Shown: positions 11,537 through 21,893 of the stretch, piece by piece | Layout of the letters: each line of letters starts with the position of its first letter | How positions within the stretch are numbered: position 1 is the stretch's first letter | Origin: Heliopora coerulea | Taxonomy: Eukaryota > Cnidaria > Anthozoa > Scleralcyonacea > Helioporidae | Assembly (NCBI GenBank): GCA_030142905.1 | Contig: JASJOG010000137.1 | Coordinates: forward strand, 62,001-126,000 | Length of the DNA: 64,000 bases | Direction: 5' to 3' | Translations under genes and position numbers: made by a program | Notes under the pieces: model-generated | Told to the model about the DNA's origin: nothing | Database searches by the model: none | Seen by the model: the letters and a program-made list of their open reading frames with translations, nothing else

Positions 11537-11805
11537 TTAAGCCTGGTTTATAAGTGAGCCCAAGCATAAGCGTAAAGACACTACAAAGGGTAAAACAAAG
11601 GAAAGAAGTCAAGCCTGGGACATAAGAATTGTCGAAAGCATAAGCATCAGATCGTAATCCAAGCATAAACTAAGAGCCAAACAAAAGTAGAAACAAAGAA
11701 AAATTCTTGTTGTTTTATCTTCGCAAGTCCCAAAGGAGATATCATGCTTTGTTTTCGTATTGATCTTGTCCTTATGCTTGTGTCGCTCGTGAAAACCAGG
11801 CTTTA
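11537..11805. mobile_element. MITE with imperfect terminal inverted repeats
   Basis: The left end TAAGCCTGGTTTATAAGTG and the right end (inverse of TAAAGCCTGGTTTTCACGAG) are complementary over about 40 bp with mismatches; both include an AAGCATAAG segment. An internal partial copy of the left end begins at 11609. No clear target duplication was seen. Confidence 0.6.
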
Positions 11806-12415
11806 GCAAACTAGAATTTACAAACATTAGCAAAGCATTATGGAAACTCCCACCCGATTCAATTGTAAATTGCCATTGCTATTTTTTGTTTCTGTTCAGT
11901 TAATGGTAACGATTGTACAGTCGCTATCAGGATCGCCAAAGAAGCTCAGTTTGGTACAGAAGTTTTTCTAATATCCGGTTCTGAATGAACTATTCGAATA
12001 TGAGGGCTGACGGTGTAATTAAACAACCATCATTGATATTTCATGCATTTTAGTTGCTTTTCAATAAAGAAATTCAGCTTAATGCAGGCGTATAAATATT
12101 TAGAACTGATTTTTCAAAGACGACGTTGCTATCGAAAGTTATCTTCTCTTATTCTGGTCATTTTTGCTGTCGTATCAGTCGCGGTAATCATTGAGTTCAA
12201 GTTGCAGTGGTGCATGATACATTCTTAAATGTCATTTTCCATTTGTATACACCCCAGCCGTTTGTTCAGCGGTGTTACATGACGTTAAATCATTAAAGTG
12301 AAATATGCGGAAATATGCATATTTTTTTCCCAAAAAAATTGATCACGTTGAGAGGATTCAAACGATATATAACTTTCGGTTAACGTATGAATAGTTCCAA
12401 AGATATCTTTGCATT
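11806..12415. other. Unassigned stretch
   Basis: No gene, tRNA-like or repeat structure is recognised apart from short chance frames. Confidence 0.5.
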
Positions 12416-12706
12416 CAGTGGTGGATCCATGGGGAGGGTTCAGGGGGTTTAACACCCCTCCCCCATTTGAGACATCAATCAATGTGGGAATTCCTCCCCA
12501 CAGTCCTTATATTTACATAATAAACTTTATATGCATCTATTTTCTTTAACTGTGCATCCCATTTAAGTGATAAAGGAGCTGCCGACCCCTTTAAAAAAAC
12601 CTAGAACCACCAATGACCTGGTTAACCACCCCCCCCTTCTCAAAAACTTGGAACCACACCTGGTCTGGCGAACCCCAACTTCCGTATAATCCTAGATCCG
12701 CCCCTA
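12416..12706. mobile_element. Small DNA element (MITE) with 5-bp flanking repeats
   Basis: The ends CAGTGGTGGATC and the inverse of TAGGGGCGGATC match at 8 of 12 positions. GCATT flanks both sides (12411-12415 and 12707-12711). The interior has paired CCTCCCC/GGGGAGG-type segments and no coding capacity. The superfamily cannot be fixed. Confidence 0.5.
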
Positions 12707-12711
12707 GCATT

Positions 12712-14390
12712 TACATCAATATTTTTAAACATGGCCGTGAAAAAGAGTTTAACGACTAGTAACGCTGATTATGTCAAATCGGGAACGAATTTTCCTTCCG
12801 GGTTGAGTTCCTTTTTGAACCCTTGTTGTTGGGAGATTCGAAGGCTCTGCTGAGACGTTTGTTTTTTAGTGTTTCCGAGGATGTCTTCCCCTGTTTCTGA
12901 TCCATCTGGAATTTCAACGTAGTTTCATCCGAATATTTGCTTAACCGACGAACTGGAGGTCAAGGAAGTGCAGAACCAATACTCACCAACCGGAGGACCA
13001 TGTTGCGCAGAGACGGTACTGTCTTTTGACGATGAACACATTGCTTACGGTGAACGGATTTGCCGAAGCAACGTTTGAAACGAGAAAACACGTTGAAGTG
13101 CTCATAAAAATGATTCAGCGAAAAAAAAAAGGTCTGTTACTGTGCTTATACGGCTTCAGTCTTGCAAGTGTTGTTGACACCGGAGAAGAGTCATGGCGGT
13201 GGTAGTTTCATGGCGCTTTCATGTCACGCAACGAGTAATTGTGTCATTTCTCTTTGACAATTTCATTCTAAGATGTCAGTTTTCTTTCTCCAAATCCTTT
13301 AATGCGTCTTGTATAAATAGGGGACGAACTGAGACACACCGGTAGTTCATTTTGTAAGTCGTCTGACTGCTGTAGTATTTATGAGACTGTATCAAGGCAT
13401 TGACTTTTTACATGTCTGCTATACAATTTGTCTGTGCCTGTATTTATACACACAGACAGATTATCTATCCAGTCGAATCATTCACTTTAGTTCGTCCATC
13501 GTAACGAACTAAGCGAAGGTTTCGTCCACTTGGCTGTATTTTACACACAAACAAACTTATCAGACGAAATATAATGCTCACCCAAGTTTTACTGGAGGTA
13601 TCAGTTTGCGACATAGCGAAATTCGTCTTCTTTTAGTGACTAGGGACAGAAGTAGCAAGGAATTGAGACGAACAAAATAACCATAGAATAGGTTAGAGAA
13701 TGTGTAAAACGTTGTCGCTTCTTGTCTAATCAAGCAATTTTTTAACTCAAAGTAAGCGAGTGCTTAATCAAATCGACGAATGTTAAGTATTGATTTATTA
13801 ACACGCGCGAGGTTGTTGATTTCGTACTTTGCGTCGGATGACACTCTTTTATGCCACTTCCTAGTAGCCTCTCAATATCAATGTATATGATGGGTAATGG
13901 TCAATCCTTTATAGTCCTCTTTATAAACAAGCAAGATTAGGTATTTTTTTTCTCAACAAATAAAATCTTTGCCTAAAATTACCTGGCTTAAAAAGCTTCT
14001 AGCACAGGCATGATATGCTTGTTTGCTCCTACTTAGTGCGTTTGTGTTCGAGGAAGTCTACCGATTGTTGCCCTATTGCTTTCACTTCTGGCCTTCAATG
14101 ATTCACGAAAGGTACATAAAGTAATATACCATTTGTTTGTGGTCGAACACCAAAAAATAATGCAGCGTCAAGGCATTTTGTTATTGTTGTTCACTGTTGA
14201 GGAGACAAAAACACTGCAAATATTAATAGACGTGTAATACGCTTCCGTTCCCAATGTGACGTCATGACCATAATTAGGACTCAGGGTTTCAGACTGCCAG
14301 CCGTGTTTTCAAAAATGCTGTTTTCTTTGTTTTGGAGTAAAATATCTGTGGGGGTATTTATCCGCTAAAAGCAAGTTGTATATCATTTAA
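12712..14390. other. Unassigned 1.7 kb; possible TATA promoter near 13310
   Basis: No frame can be supported. A TATAAATAG box at about 13311-13319 is followed within 50 bp by a GTAAGT donor-like site (13353-13358). This could be a promoter plus short first exon, or an LTR-like fragment. Neither can be confirmed by eye. Confidence 0.3.
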
Positions 14391-14628
14391 AACCCGTTCA
14401 CACGAAACCGGTACGAAATGAAACCGCAACGAAATTATTACGGTTAGGCCTTGCGTTCACACGGTACCGGTATGAAAAAGCATGAAATCGTAATGCTAAC
14501 CGTAACGATTTGAAACCGTAATGTGAAACCGTAATGAAACTGTACCTCTACCGGTATCGTGTGAACAGGTTCGTACCGTGATATTTTGATACCGGTGCAG
14601 TTTCGTACCGGTATCGTGTGAACGGGGT
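14391..14628. mobile_element. MITE with inverted ends and internal palindromic motifs
   Basis: The element begins CCCGTTCACACG and ends CGTGTGAACGGG. The next 15-20 bases inward (ACCGGTACGAAA-type) are also inverted between the ends. ACCGGTA/TACCGGT and CCGTAA motifs recur throughout. There is no coding capacity. Flanks (TTTAAAA left, TCTAAAT right) are similar but not an exact duplication. Confidence 0.7.
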
Positions 14629-14924
14629 CTAAATCCTGGAAACGGGACTAATTTTTAGGAAAAAGAAATCAGAAAATTTTCGCATATGTACTTTAAGGCC
14701 AAATTCTGATTAGTGCCGTATGTCAACACATATTTATGCATTAAAGAAATAAACAGAGAGAAAAAGAGAAAAGAGAAGAAAAAATCAAAGCCACAAATAA
14801 ACACAAAAACAAACAACTGCATCCTCCCTTACTAACTAAGATTATGAATGTACCAATTTTTTAAGTTAAAAATTTTCGGTAATATCAAGTAAATTATCCC
14901 CCGGCCCTGAACTGGTTCATGTTT

Positions 14925-15575
14925 TCTTTGTTTATTTCGTCGGTTTCGTAATTCGTTTCATCCTCGTCACCAAAGTGTTGTACCTCCGGATGAATACTTT
15001 GAGATAATATATAATTTATCAATTTTTTTAAGACAAAAATTATCAAAAAAAGAAAATTTTCAGTCATGAGCTGTCCGTAATGCTGGTATCTGACCGGTAA
15101 CCTTTGAGAATGCTCAAATTTTAAGACGGAAAGCCTGGCTATCTAATAATAAGTCTTTGTTTAAAGCAAAACGAGTGAAAAGTTTGATTGGAAAACGACT
15201 CAAAATGCCTCAAGATTGCAACTAATACAAGGTCTTGATATGAAGATCCATCGTTTAGCAGTAGAATTGTCAGAATGGATTATTCTCACCAAACGTTTTG
15301 TTTTAATAAAACAGAGTCGAAGTTTTAAACGTTAATATGACGACAAGCAGTTTAAATAGAAAATAATATCCAGGTTGTGTTGTTAATATTTGTGGCCAAA
15401 TGTTGTGTTTTCTTTAATGCATTCGCGCTTCCAGTTATAATAAGGACGATTTGTCTTTGACAATTTTGAAAAATTTTCAATCGCACTCGGATTCTCGAGA
15501 GATGTATTGGAAGGATGGGTGAGAGTTTGTTGCGTACACGTATTTCTAGTTAAGAACATGGCTTTAGTAAGGCCA
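14925..15575. repeat. Dispersed repeat, copy A (partner at 46.49-47.20 kb)
   Basis: From TTTGTTTATTTCGTC near 14929 to TACACGTATTTCTAG near 15555 the sequence parallels 46495-47195 with scattered substitutions and small insertions, in the same orientation. A shorter third piece lies at about 47915-48060. It has no coding capacity. It is either a non-autonomous element or an old segmental duplication. Confidence 0.7.
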
Positions 15576-16335
15576 TGCCGGAAGCAATTTTATGTTGAAA
15601 TAGCTGCTAAATCATTGCCTAAACTTTTTGTTTTGTGAAGACCTTCTGGGGAAAATTACGTTTTGGTCACTTGTTCAGCAACGAGTCCATAATACAGCCC
15701 AAGGTGAGTAGAAGAAAATTTTATAGCGTTGTAAGATGTCCTTGAAAACATTGGAATATCGTATGGAGCCCAAAAAAAACCCCCAAAAAACTCAGCAACT
15801 TCCTGCACAACTCGGTTCACAGAAATAAGACATGATAATTGAGCTAGCTTTAGCTTGTTTAAACCGGCCGTTTGAGTTTAATTATAAAAATCGAATAAAA
15901 AATGGACCTTCTTGACTTCTTTTTTTTTTGAAGATAGACTCTGGATAAAGAAGTATCTCATTTGAATACTTTTTGTTTATCATGCAGTTACTATTTTCTT
16001 TATCATTAGAAGAGGAGATGAATTGTAGGTTACAGCACATGTTACTTTAATCTGAGCTTTCAGGCTGTGAACTCGGGACGTCTTCGAAGAAGTTATCAAC
16101 GATTGTTCACGACATTGCTCTTTAGGCTACTGGTATTCTTCATAAGCGTAGGATGCTGGGGCACTGTGCAGGCACGTGCCTCCACAATAACAGTATTCGA
16201 TAACAATAATGTGGCTCCCCTACGCATCAGCCGTCTTGCACGCGTTCGTCATACATGCGCCTTGCAAGGTTCTGATTGCAAGGTCCCAATTCTTTAATAT
16301 AATTCTTTAATACAATTCTTCAATAAACCTTGTTA
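15576..16335. other. Unassigned stretch
   Basis: A frame at 16067-16297 (plus) lacks family motifs and is not claimed as a gene. Nothing else is recognised. Confidence 0.5.
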
Positions 16336-16427
16336 CAGGCTTGGAATGGCGATTGTGTCATCGTACTTTAGAACAATAGTCAGCCATTGTTCTGTAGTGC
16401 GATGGCACTATGGTCAGTCCAAGCCTG
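16336..16427. repeat. 92-nt long hairpin
   Basis: The arms 16336-16377 and 16386-16427 are inverted repeats of about 42 nt, with mismatches spread along the stem and a loop of about 8 nt. The outer bases are CAGGCTTGGA and TCCAAGCCTG. Size and shape suit either a microRNA-like precursor or a very short foldback MITE. No expression evidence is available from sequence. Confidence 0.65.
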
Positions 16428-16945
16428 CCTTGTTATAATTCTTTCAAGGAGGGAGCTCTCCCTTTGACGACTAAAATCGTCAGGCGTTAGCCAGAGTAAA
16501 ATAGTACAAGTCTTGTGCCGCCGGGAAAAAGGTAATAGTAACAAAAGAAAACTGTTAATATGAACGAGAAAAGGGTCCGTATAACGATTGATTCCATCTC
16601 CTAACCAACAAAATAATTGTTAACTGGGACAAGAAATGTACAGACTTCCCATTCGATATGGTACTACTTGTTAACAGCAATTTTTTTTCATTTTGTTCTT
16701 TAGCAATTAACCCTTTTCCATCCATAGTGATGGATGAGCGAAAACGAGCTTTAATATAATTAGAGATGGATTTATCTGTCAGTCAAAGTTTCCTGATTAC
16801 CATTACAATATAGCTCGCCCCGGAACCGTCATTTAACCGTGTATCTAGACTGACCTTTGTTGCGTCTTGTGCGTTTCGGGACAGGTGAACCAGAACGTTC
16901 GCGTGGTCGATATCTCAAAAACTATTTGACGCATGGAATGAAAAT
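16428..16945. other. Unassigned stretch
   Basis: No gene or clear repeat is recognised between the hairpin and the TA-rich microsatellite that begins near 16950. Confidence 0.5.
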
Positions 16946-16949
16946 TTTA

Positions 16950-16954
16950 CTGTA

Positions 16955-16986
<32 letters not shown>

Positions 16987-17002
16987 CATATATACATATA
17001 TG
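16950..17002. repeat. TA/CA-rich microsatellite
   Basis: An alternating TATA, TACATA and TATG tract directly left of the first tRNA-like foldback element. Confidence 0.85.
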
Positions 17003-17103
17003 TGCATGAGAAAATTTCATCTTATTTCAGAATCATCCTCAGGGTATTATGAAATGATAACTTCACAATTAACCTACACTACTAAAGTGAACTGAAAAAT
17101 GTT

Positions 17104-17174
17104 GACTCGAGCGGGATTTGAACTCGCTCCTTCGGGATACGAGTCTGCCGCTCTACCTGTTGAGCTATCGAGTC
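17104..17174 (-). tRNA. tRNA-Thr-like pseudogene (SINE head)
   Basis: Read on the minus strand it has the 7-bp acceptor pair GACTCGA/TCGAGTC, the D-arm GCTCAACAGGTAGAGC and a T-arm GCGAG/CTCGC-like stem with GTTCAAATC. The loop CTCGTAT places CGT (Thr) as anticodon. The anticodon stem is imperfect, and the sequence lies in a foldback SINE, so it is unlikely to be a working tRNA gene. Confidence 0.55.
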
Positions 17175-17394
17175 CACAGGGATTGGAGGCGAGTTTTTAT
17201 CCAATTTAAGTGCACGAAATATTCTCGCGACAACTTAACGCTATCCATGAGGATGGTATTATTTCATAATACCCTGAGGATGATTCTGAAATAGAATTGA
17301 AACACTACACATCCATCCTCATGGATAGCGTTAAGTTGTTGCGAGAATATTTCGTGCACTTAAATTGGATAAAAACTCGCCTCCAATCCCTGTG

Positions 17395-17465
17395 GACTCG
17401 ATAGCTCAACAGGTAGAGCGGCGGACCGGTATCCCGAAGGTGCGAGTTCAAATCCCGCTCGAGTC
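17395..17465 (+). tRNA. tRNA-Thr-like pseudogene, inverted partner
   Basis: This is the mirror copy of 17104-17174. It keeps the acceptor and D-arm but differs in the anticodon region: the loop CCGGTAT would give GGT (Thr) and lacks the invariant U33. It forms the other arm of the foldback element. Confidence 0.55.
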
Positions 17466-17562
17466 AACATTTTTCAGTTCACTTCAGTAGTGTAGGTTAA
17501 TTGTGAAGTTAAAATTTCATCTTACTGAGTGTAGATGTTTGTAAGCTTGGATATATATATAT

Positions 17563-17774
17563 GATGAAAAGTTTGTTCTCAAGCTTTACCTCAGAAAATT
17601 TCTGAGTTCCCCAACGGGAATCGAACCCGTGTCTCCCGATTGCTGGTACGGTTGTTTTGCCACTAGACTTTAGGGTCTCAGACGGCAAGCATGATGTTAA
17701 TTAGACACCTGGTTCGTAATATTGATATGCCTCAGAAATTTTCTGAGACAAAGCTTGAGAACAAACTTTTCATT
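17563..17774. mobile_element. Foldback element with tRNA-like centre
   Basis: The ends GAAAAGTTTGTTCTCAAGCT and the inverse of AGCTTGAGAACAAACTTTTC enclose an inner palindrome CTCAGAAA..TTTCTGAG on each side. The centre, read on the minus strand, has a tRNA-like D-arm (GTCTAGTGGC) and a T-arm ACGGGTTCGATTCCCGT. Related half-elements are at 11020 and 32410. Confidence 0.7.
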
Positions 17775-17780
17775 ATATAA

Positions 17781-17783
<3 letters not shown>

Positions 17784-17827
<44 letters not shown>

Positions 17828-17834
17828 CATATAT
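17784..17834. repeat. (AC)n followed by (TA)n microsatellite
   Basis: An uninterrupted AC tract of about 30 bases is followed by TATATACATA, directly next to the hammerhead-bearing repeat. Confidence 0.9.
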
Positions 17835-17835
17835 A

Positions 17836-17998
17836 ACTACAGACGGAACCGTTTCGGCCTACTGGTCCTTATCAGTGTAGTGCTGACGAGCAGGATGGAG
17901 AAGCCTATATTATATAGGCAACTCAAATGTTCCACACTTGTGGTACATCTAAGCCATGCCAGAGTGCTCTAACTAGAGACTAGTGAGCGTGCGTGAAA
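17836..17998 (-). repeat. Hammerhead-bearing repeat, decayed inverted copy
   Basis: This is the reverse complement of 24803-24966 with few differences, about 7 kb away. On the minus strand the hammerhead at 17836-17881 retains stem I (TGTAG/CTACA), GAAA and the ACGG-TT-CCGT stem III with its GTC cleavage triplet. The core reads CTGATAA: the essential G8 is A, so self-cleavage should be lost. Size and content recall metazoan retrozymes, a family of small hammerhead repeats mobilised by PLE-type enzymes; that label is inference. Confidence 0.75.
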
Positions 17999-18014
17999 GG
18001 TTTGACATTTATCA

Positions 18015-19145
18015 TTTGACATTATAGATTTTTATCCGTCAATCTCTGATGACCTGCTTGACAATACTATCTCCTGGGCTAAACGATTCACAACTATCTC
18101 GGACACTGACATAAGAGTAATCAAACACGCTACGAAAATCACTGCTTTTTAACAACGTCCAAGTGTGGACAAAAAGAAGCAGCACAACGACATTCGATTT
18201 TACGATGGGCAGCTTTGACGGGGCTGAAATCTGCGAGCTTGTCGGACTTTTCATTTTGGATTCGCTAAAGGTGCGCTTCGGAGACAATATTGGTTTATAC
18301 CGTGATGACGGTTTGTGTGCCATCAAGACATCATCGGGAAGATTGGCCGACAGGGCAAGAAAAGACCTAATTAGCACCTTCGCTAACCACGGGCTAAAAA
18401 TCACGGCACTAACTAACCAGAAGAAAGTCAACTATTATGACATAACCTTCGACTTGACAAACTGAACGTACAAACCATACCGAAAACCAAACGACGAACC
18501 ACTCTACATCAACCGATCCTCCAACCACCCGCCATCAATCCTACGACAACTATCCACATCAATAAAAAAACGAATTAATAAACTTTCGTGCAACGAAGCA
18601 ACATTCAACGATGCCACCCCTTTATACAACGACGCTTTAAAACGTAGCAACTTCGTCAACACAGGTTTAACGTACGAGCCAAACCGTGATAACAACAACA
18701 GCTCAACCAGACCTGCAAGACGACGAAACGTAATATGGTACAACCCACCCTTCGGCAAAAACATTAGAACAAACATAGGACGAGACTTCTTACAACTTAT
18801 CGACGAACACTTCCCACCCTCACACAAATTACACCAAATTTTCAACCGCCACACAGTACGAGTAAGCTATAGCTGCATGGACAACATGAAAACACTTACA
18901 GAGAAGCACAACAAACACTTCCTAACGCAAAACGTAAAACGAAACTAGACAACGACGAACAAACAACCCACGTGCAACTGCAAAAACCGAGACACATGCC
19001 CACTGGCTGGAAAGTGCTTGATGAAACGCGTAGTCCACCGAGCTGATGTGACGGCTACCGACAACAAAGAGAATCTTCCGACAACAATCTTCAGTCACCT
19101 GAAGATTCTTTCCCAAGATGAAACAGGCTGTAGTGACTTTTTGAG
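18015..19145 (+). pseudogene. RT/GIY-YIG element (Penelope-like group) remnant
   Basis: The reading starts with DFYPSISDDLL (about 18028), a motif-A-like block, then hits a stop near 18148 and a frameshift. The frame 18163-18465 carries FTMGSFDGAEICELVGLF (motif B-like) and GLYRDDGLCAIK (catalytic Asp pair). It continues after another break with PYRKPNDEPLYINRSSNHPP and NVIWYNPPFGKN (about 18470-18760). The last part (about 18950-19060) has CNCKNRDTCPLAGKCL, the Cys-rich segment that precedes a GIY-YIG nuclease in this RT group. The nuclease itself is truncated at about 19145. Multiple stops and frameshifts show it is dead. Confidence 0.7.
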
Positions 19146-19221
19146 GTAAGCGATATAATCCCATTTGCTCTTTCTTTGCGTTATTGAGCCCTCTTTGCAT
19201 TTCGTAAACCTAAACGTTCAC

Positions 19222-19260
<39 letters not shown>
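19222..19260. repeat. (TA)n microsatellite
   Basis: A pure TA dinucleotide tract just downstream of the RT remnant. Confidence 0.9.
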
Positions 19261-19264
<4 letters not shown>

Positions 19265-19496
19265 AAATTGCATAAATTTTGGCAAACCTAAACATATTGT
19301 GAAAAAGAATGTATAGGTACATCTGCAACTATGAATACATTAATCAACCTTAATAAATTAGACTGGCCATAGAATGTACCAAAAAACAAATAGCATATGT
19401 TCACTGACCGTTGAAGTGAGAATAAAATGGAGATACAATGGTCTTGATATGTCTATATGTTGATATGTTTTGTGCCATAATTTTTGCAATTTCCTG

Positions 19497-19528
<32 letters not shown>

Positions 19529-21430
19529 TAGATACATATACATATACATATATATATATATTTCTCTTTTGTTTTCATAGCAACAAATGTTCACGTCATT
19601 ATTACATCATCAGTTGCAACAACCTGGAACTTTCAAGACTTTAAAGAGTTTTTTTTAATTCTATTTCTCGGTGTTCTCTTAACATGGAGAAGTTTTTATA
19701 TTGATAAATTGGTTTTAATCATCGAAACGTGCTTATTTTCTTAAAATAATACTATTACAATGTAATAAAACTTTGCAATTGAATTACCGATTTTAACAAT
19801 ATGTTTTCATGCAGCAAATTTTTTAAAAATATCATGAAATTGACTCAAAATGACTCTCATTGTCTCTATGTCCATTCTGTTATAATCAAGACATCTCGAA
19901 TACTAAGAATCTTCAACATTCCGTTAGTGCCACCATCATGTGGTTACCTACATTGTACCAGTACATTATTATTTACTTATCTTATAAGCTATTATTAAGA
20001 ATTGAAAATGATTGAATGAAAATGTTTATTTATTGCAGGAATGCCCAATTCAGCTTAGCTGATTTAAATAGAGCTCTGTCTTATGACTATTTATTTGTAA
20101 AATTAAGAAAGTGCTGTCACAGTTTTCTAAGATTTGAAAGACCACCACTAAGTATGAAATTGTCATAAAGAAAATCTTTATGAAAATGCTAAGACGAAAT
20201 CCAGTGTGAGTAGGTATTGCTCAATGCTTTTTCACAATTTTTTTTCACCCATAAGGCCAAGATAATTTTCGCAAATGTCATAAAATTTTAGACGAAGAAC
20301 TGTTATTGCTGTTGAGATATAAACATTTAAATTCGGTCCCGGCAATTTCTGCCACCCGTAGTCTAGATACTGTAAATAATTCACAGTATCAAATTTTCAT
20401 ACCATCTTTTCATCTGTTTGTTTGTAATTTATTAATTAATTTAATTCAAAATATGAAATATAGCACGGTAATCACATAGTAAACAAAAAAGACTTACTTA
20501 CAAGAAGATCGCCTTAAAAAAGTGTTATTTTACGTTTGGTCCTTTTCGAATCAGTACTCTTCGAATATCCTCTAACAATCATTTTGTCAATAGAGCGACG
20601 TCATCAGGCAAGAACTCAAAGTGCTTAAAAAGCGATATCCCCGTCAATCTGCAATTAATTTTTCATGACCTTGTCTATCCAGTGGCCTAATAACTGTTCA
20701 AAACGCCCTCATTTACTCTCTCATTAGTGGGTCATTATGATGAATACTCACCACGACCTCATCCAAATCTGTTTTTCCGAACATTTGTCGATATAGTTCC
20801 GAGCATTGTCCGATTTTGCGCAGAAATTCCGAATTGGTACTTATCTACTATAAAACTCATCCAGGACTACTCCACTATCTGCATAGCTGTGAATTATCAG
20901 TCGTCAAATGAACTGATATTCCTCTATATAGCAAAGAATAAGGAGTTCGGAAAAATAAAGAGTAAGATATAAGAGACAAGTAGCTAAGGAGGAAAAAGAA
21001 GGACTTACAGCGTTGTTTAGTAGACTCCGAAAAATCACTGACCAATTAGGACTCGGGTTAGGTTATTGTGCTCTGATTGTCTGATTGATTCAGGGTTCCA
21101 CTAACCTGCACTTGACCCGAAGAACTAGAAAAAGGAAAATAAGGGGTGGGGAAAGAAGGACGAGTAGAAGTAGGAGAGCAGGAGGAGGAGAAAGAGAAAC
21201 AAATATATAGTGAAGATCTAGTTGAAAATTTTCATTTTGCTCCAGATTTTCGTCAAGTGCTCTCAACGTCATAAAGGCTTGTGGTATCATTTGGAAACAC
21301 TTTTCAACACGATTTAATCTGACAGGGAAAATTTGTAATTCAGGGCCGGTGGAAGTTATTTTTCATTGGCCCGGCATATTGCTTTGAAGGCTAGGGTCGT
21401 CGGACGGGATTGTGGGACGGTGGGTTGGTA
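19261..21430. other. 2.2 kb without recognisable genes
   Basis: A second TA-rich tract lies at 19496-19562. The frames at 19801-19998 and 20727-20972 have no recognisable motifs. The rest is AT-rich and unassigned. Confidence 0.5.
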
Positions 21431-21436
21431 TTAGAA

Positions 21437-21893
21437 CGTAACCACTGAGACCAGGTTATCGTGTGGACACTGGGACTGAAAAATCAAATATTTTATATAT
21501 CTGATAGCTTTTTGGAAAAAATCGTTGGGGTTTATGTTAAAATGTCCACAGGAGTGACACGTCAAAGGTTAGGATTAGGATTAAGATTAGGGTTAGGATT
21601 AGGGTTAGGATTAGGGTTAGGGTTAGGATTAGGGTTAGGGTTAGGATTAGGGTTAGGGTTAGGGTTACGGTTAAGATCCTTAATCTTAACCCGAATCCTA
21701 GTCTTAACCCTAATCCCAACCCTAACTGTAATTCTAATCCTAACCATAAAATTCAGGATAATTTTGAATCTTAGGACCATTGATATTTCAAGATTATCCT
21801 GAACCTTAGGTGAGAGCAGGTAAATAAAATACTTAATTTTTCAATCCCAGTCTCCACACGGTTACCTGGCTTCAGTAGGCTTGCATAAGCACT
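21437..21893. mobile_element. Foldback element with telomere-like core, second locus
   Basis: The left arm (about 21440-21510) is repeated inverted at about 21820-21893; both include GACCAGGT/AGCCAGGT, CGTGTGGA, ACTGGGA and TGAAAAAT blocks. The core is TTAGGG-like repeat (21569-21672), which switches to CCCTAA-like repeat (21680-21742). The layout is the same as at 6995-7310, but the arm sequences look largely different. Long frames here are artefacts of the 6-bp repeat. Confidence 0.75.

Larger units (their letters stand above)
17020..17520. mobile_element. Foldback element made of two head-to-head tRNA-Thr-like SINEs
   Basis: The left half (17020-17250) is repeated inverted at about 17308-17515 with few changes. 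Each half contains a complete tRNA-like body, a CACAGGGATTGGAGGCGAG linker, and a tail ending in a TTCAGTTCAC...GGTTAATTGTGAAG segment. The outer TTCAGAATCATCCTCAGGG motif at 17032 is also found inverted at the centre (17262-17280). It lies between microsatellites. A fragment of the same SINE tail is at 37626-37700. Confidence 0.8.

Noticed and set aside
17104..17174. Functional tRNA gene
   Set aside because: The anticodon stem is mismatched and the sequence is part of a foldback SINE with a matching inverted copy.
21461..21802. Leu/Gly-rich and Asn/Pro-rich frames
   Set aside because: Translations of the telomere-like 6-bp repeat in the foldback core.
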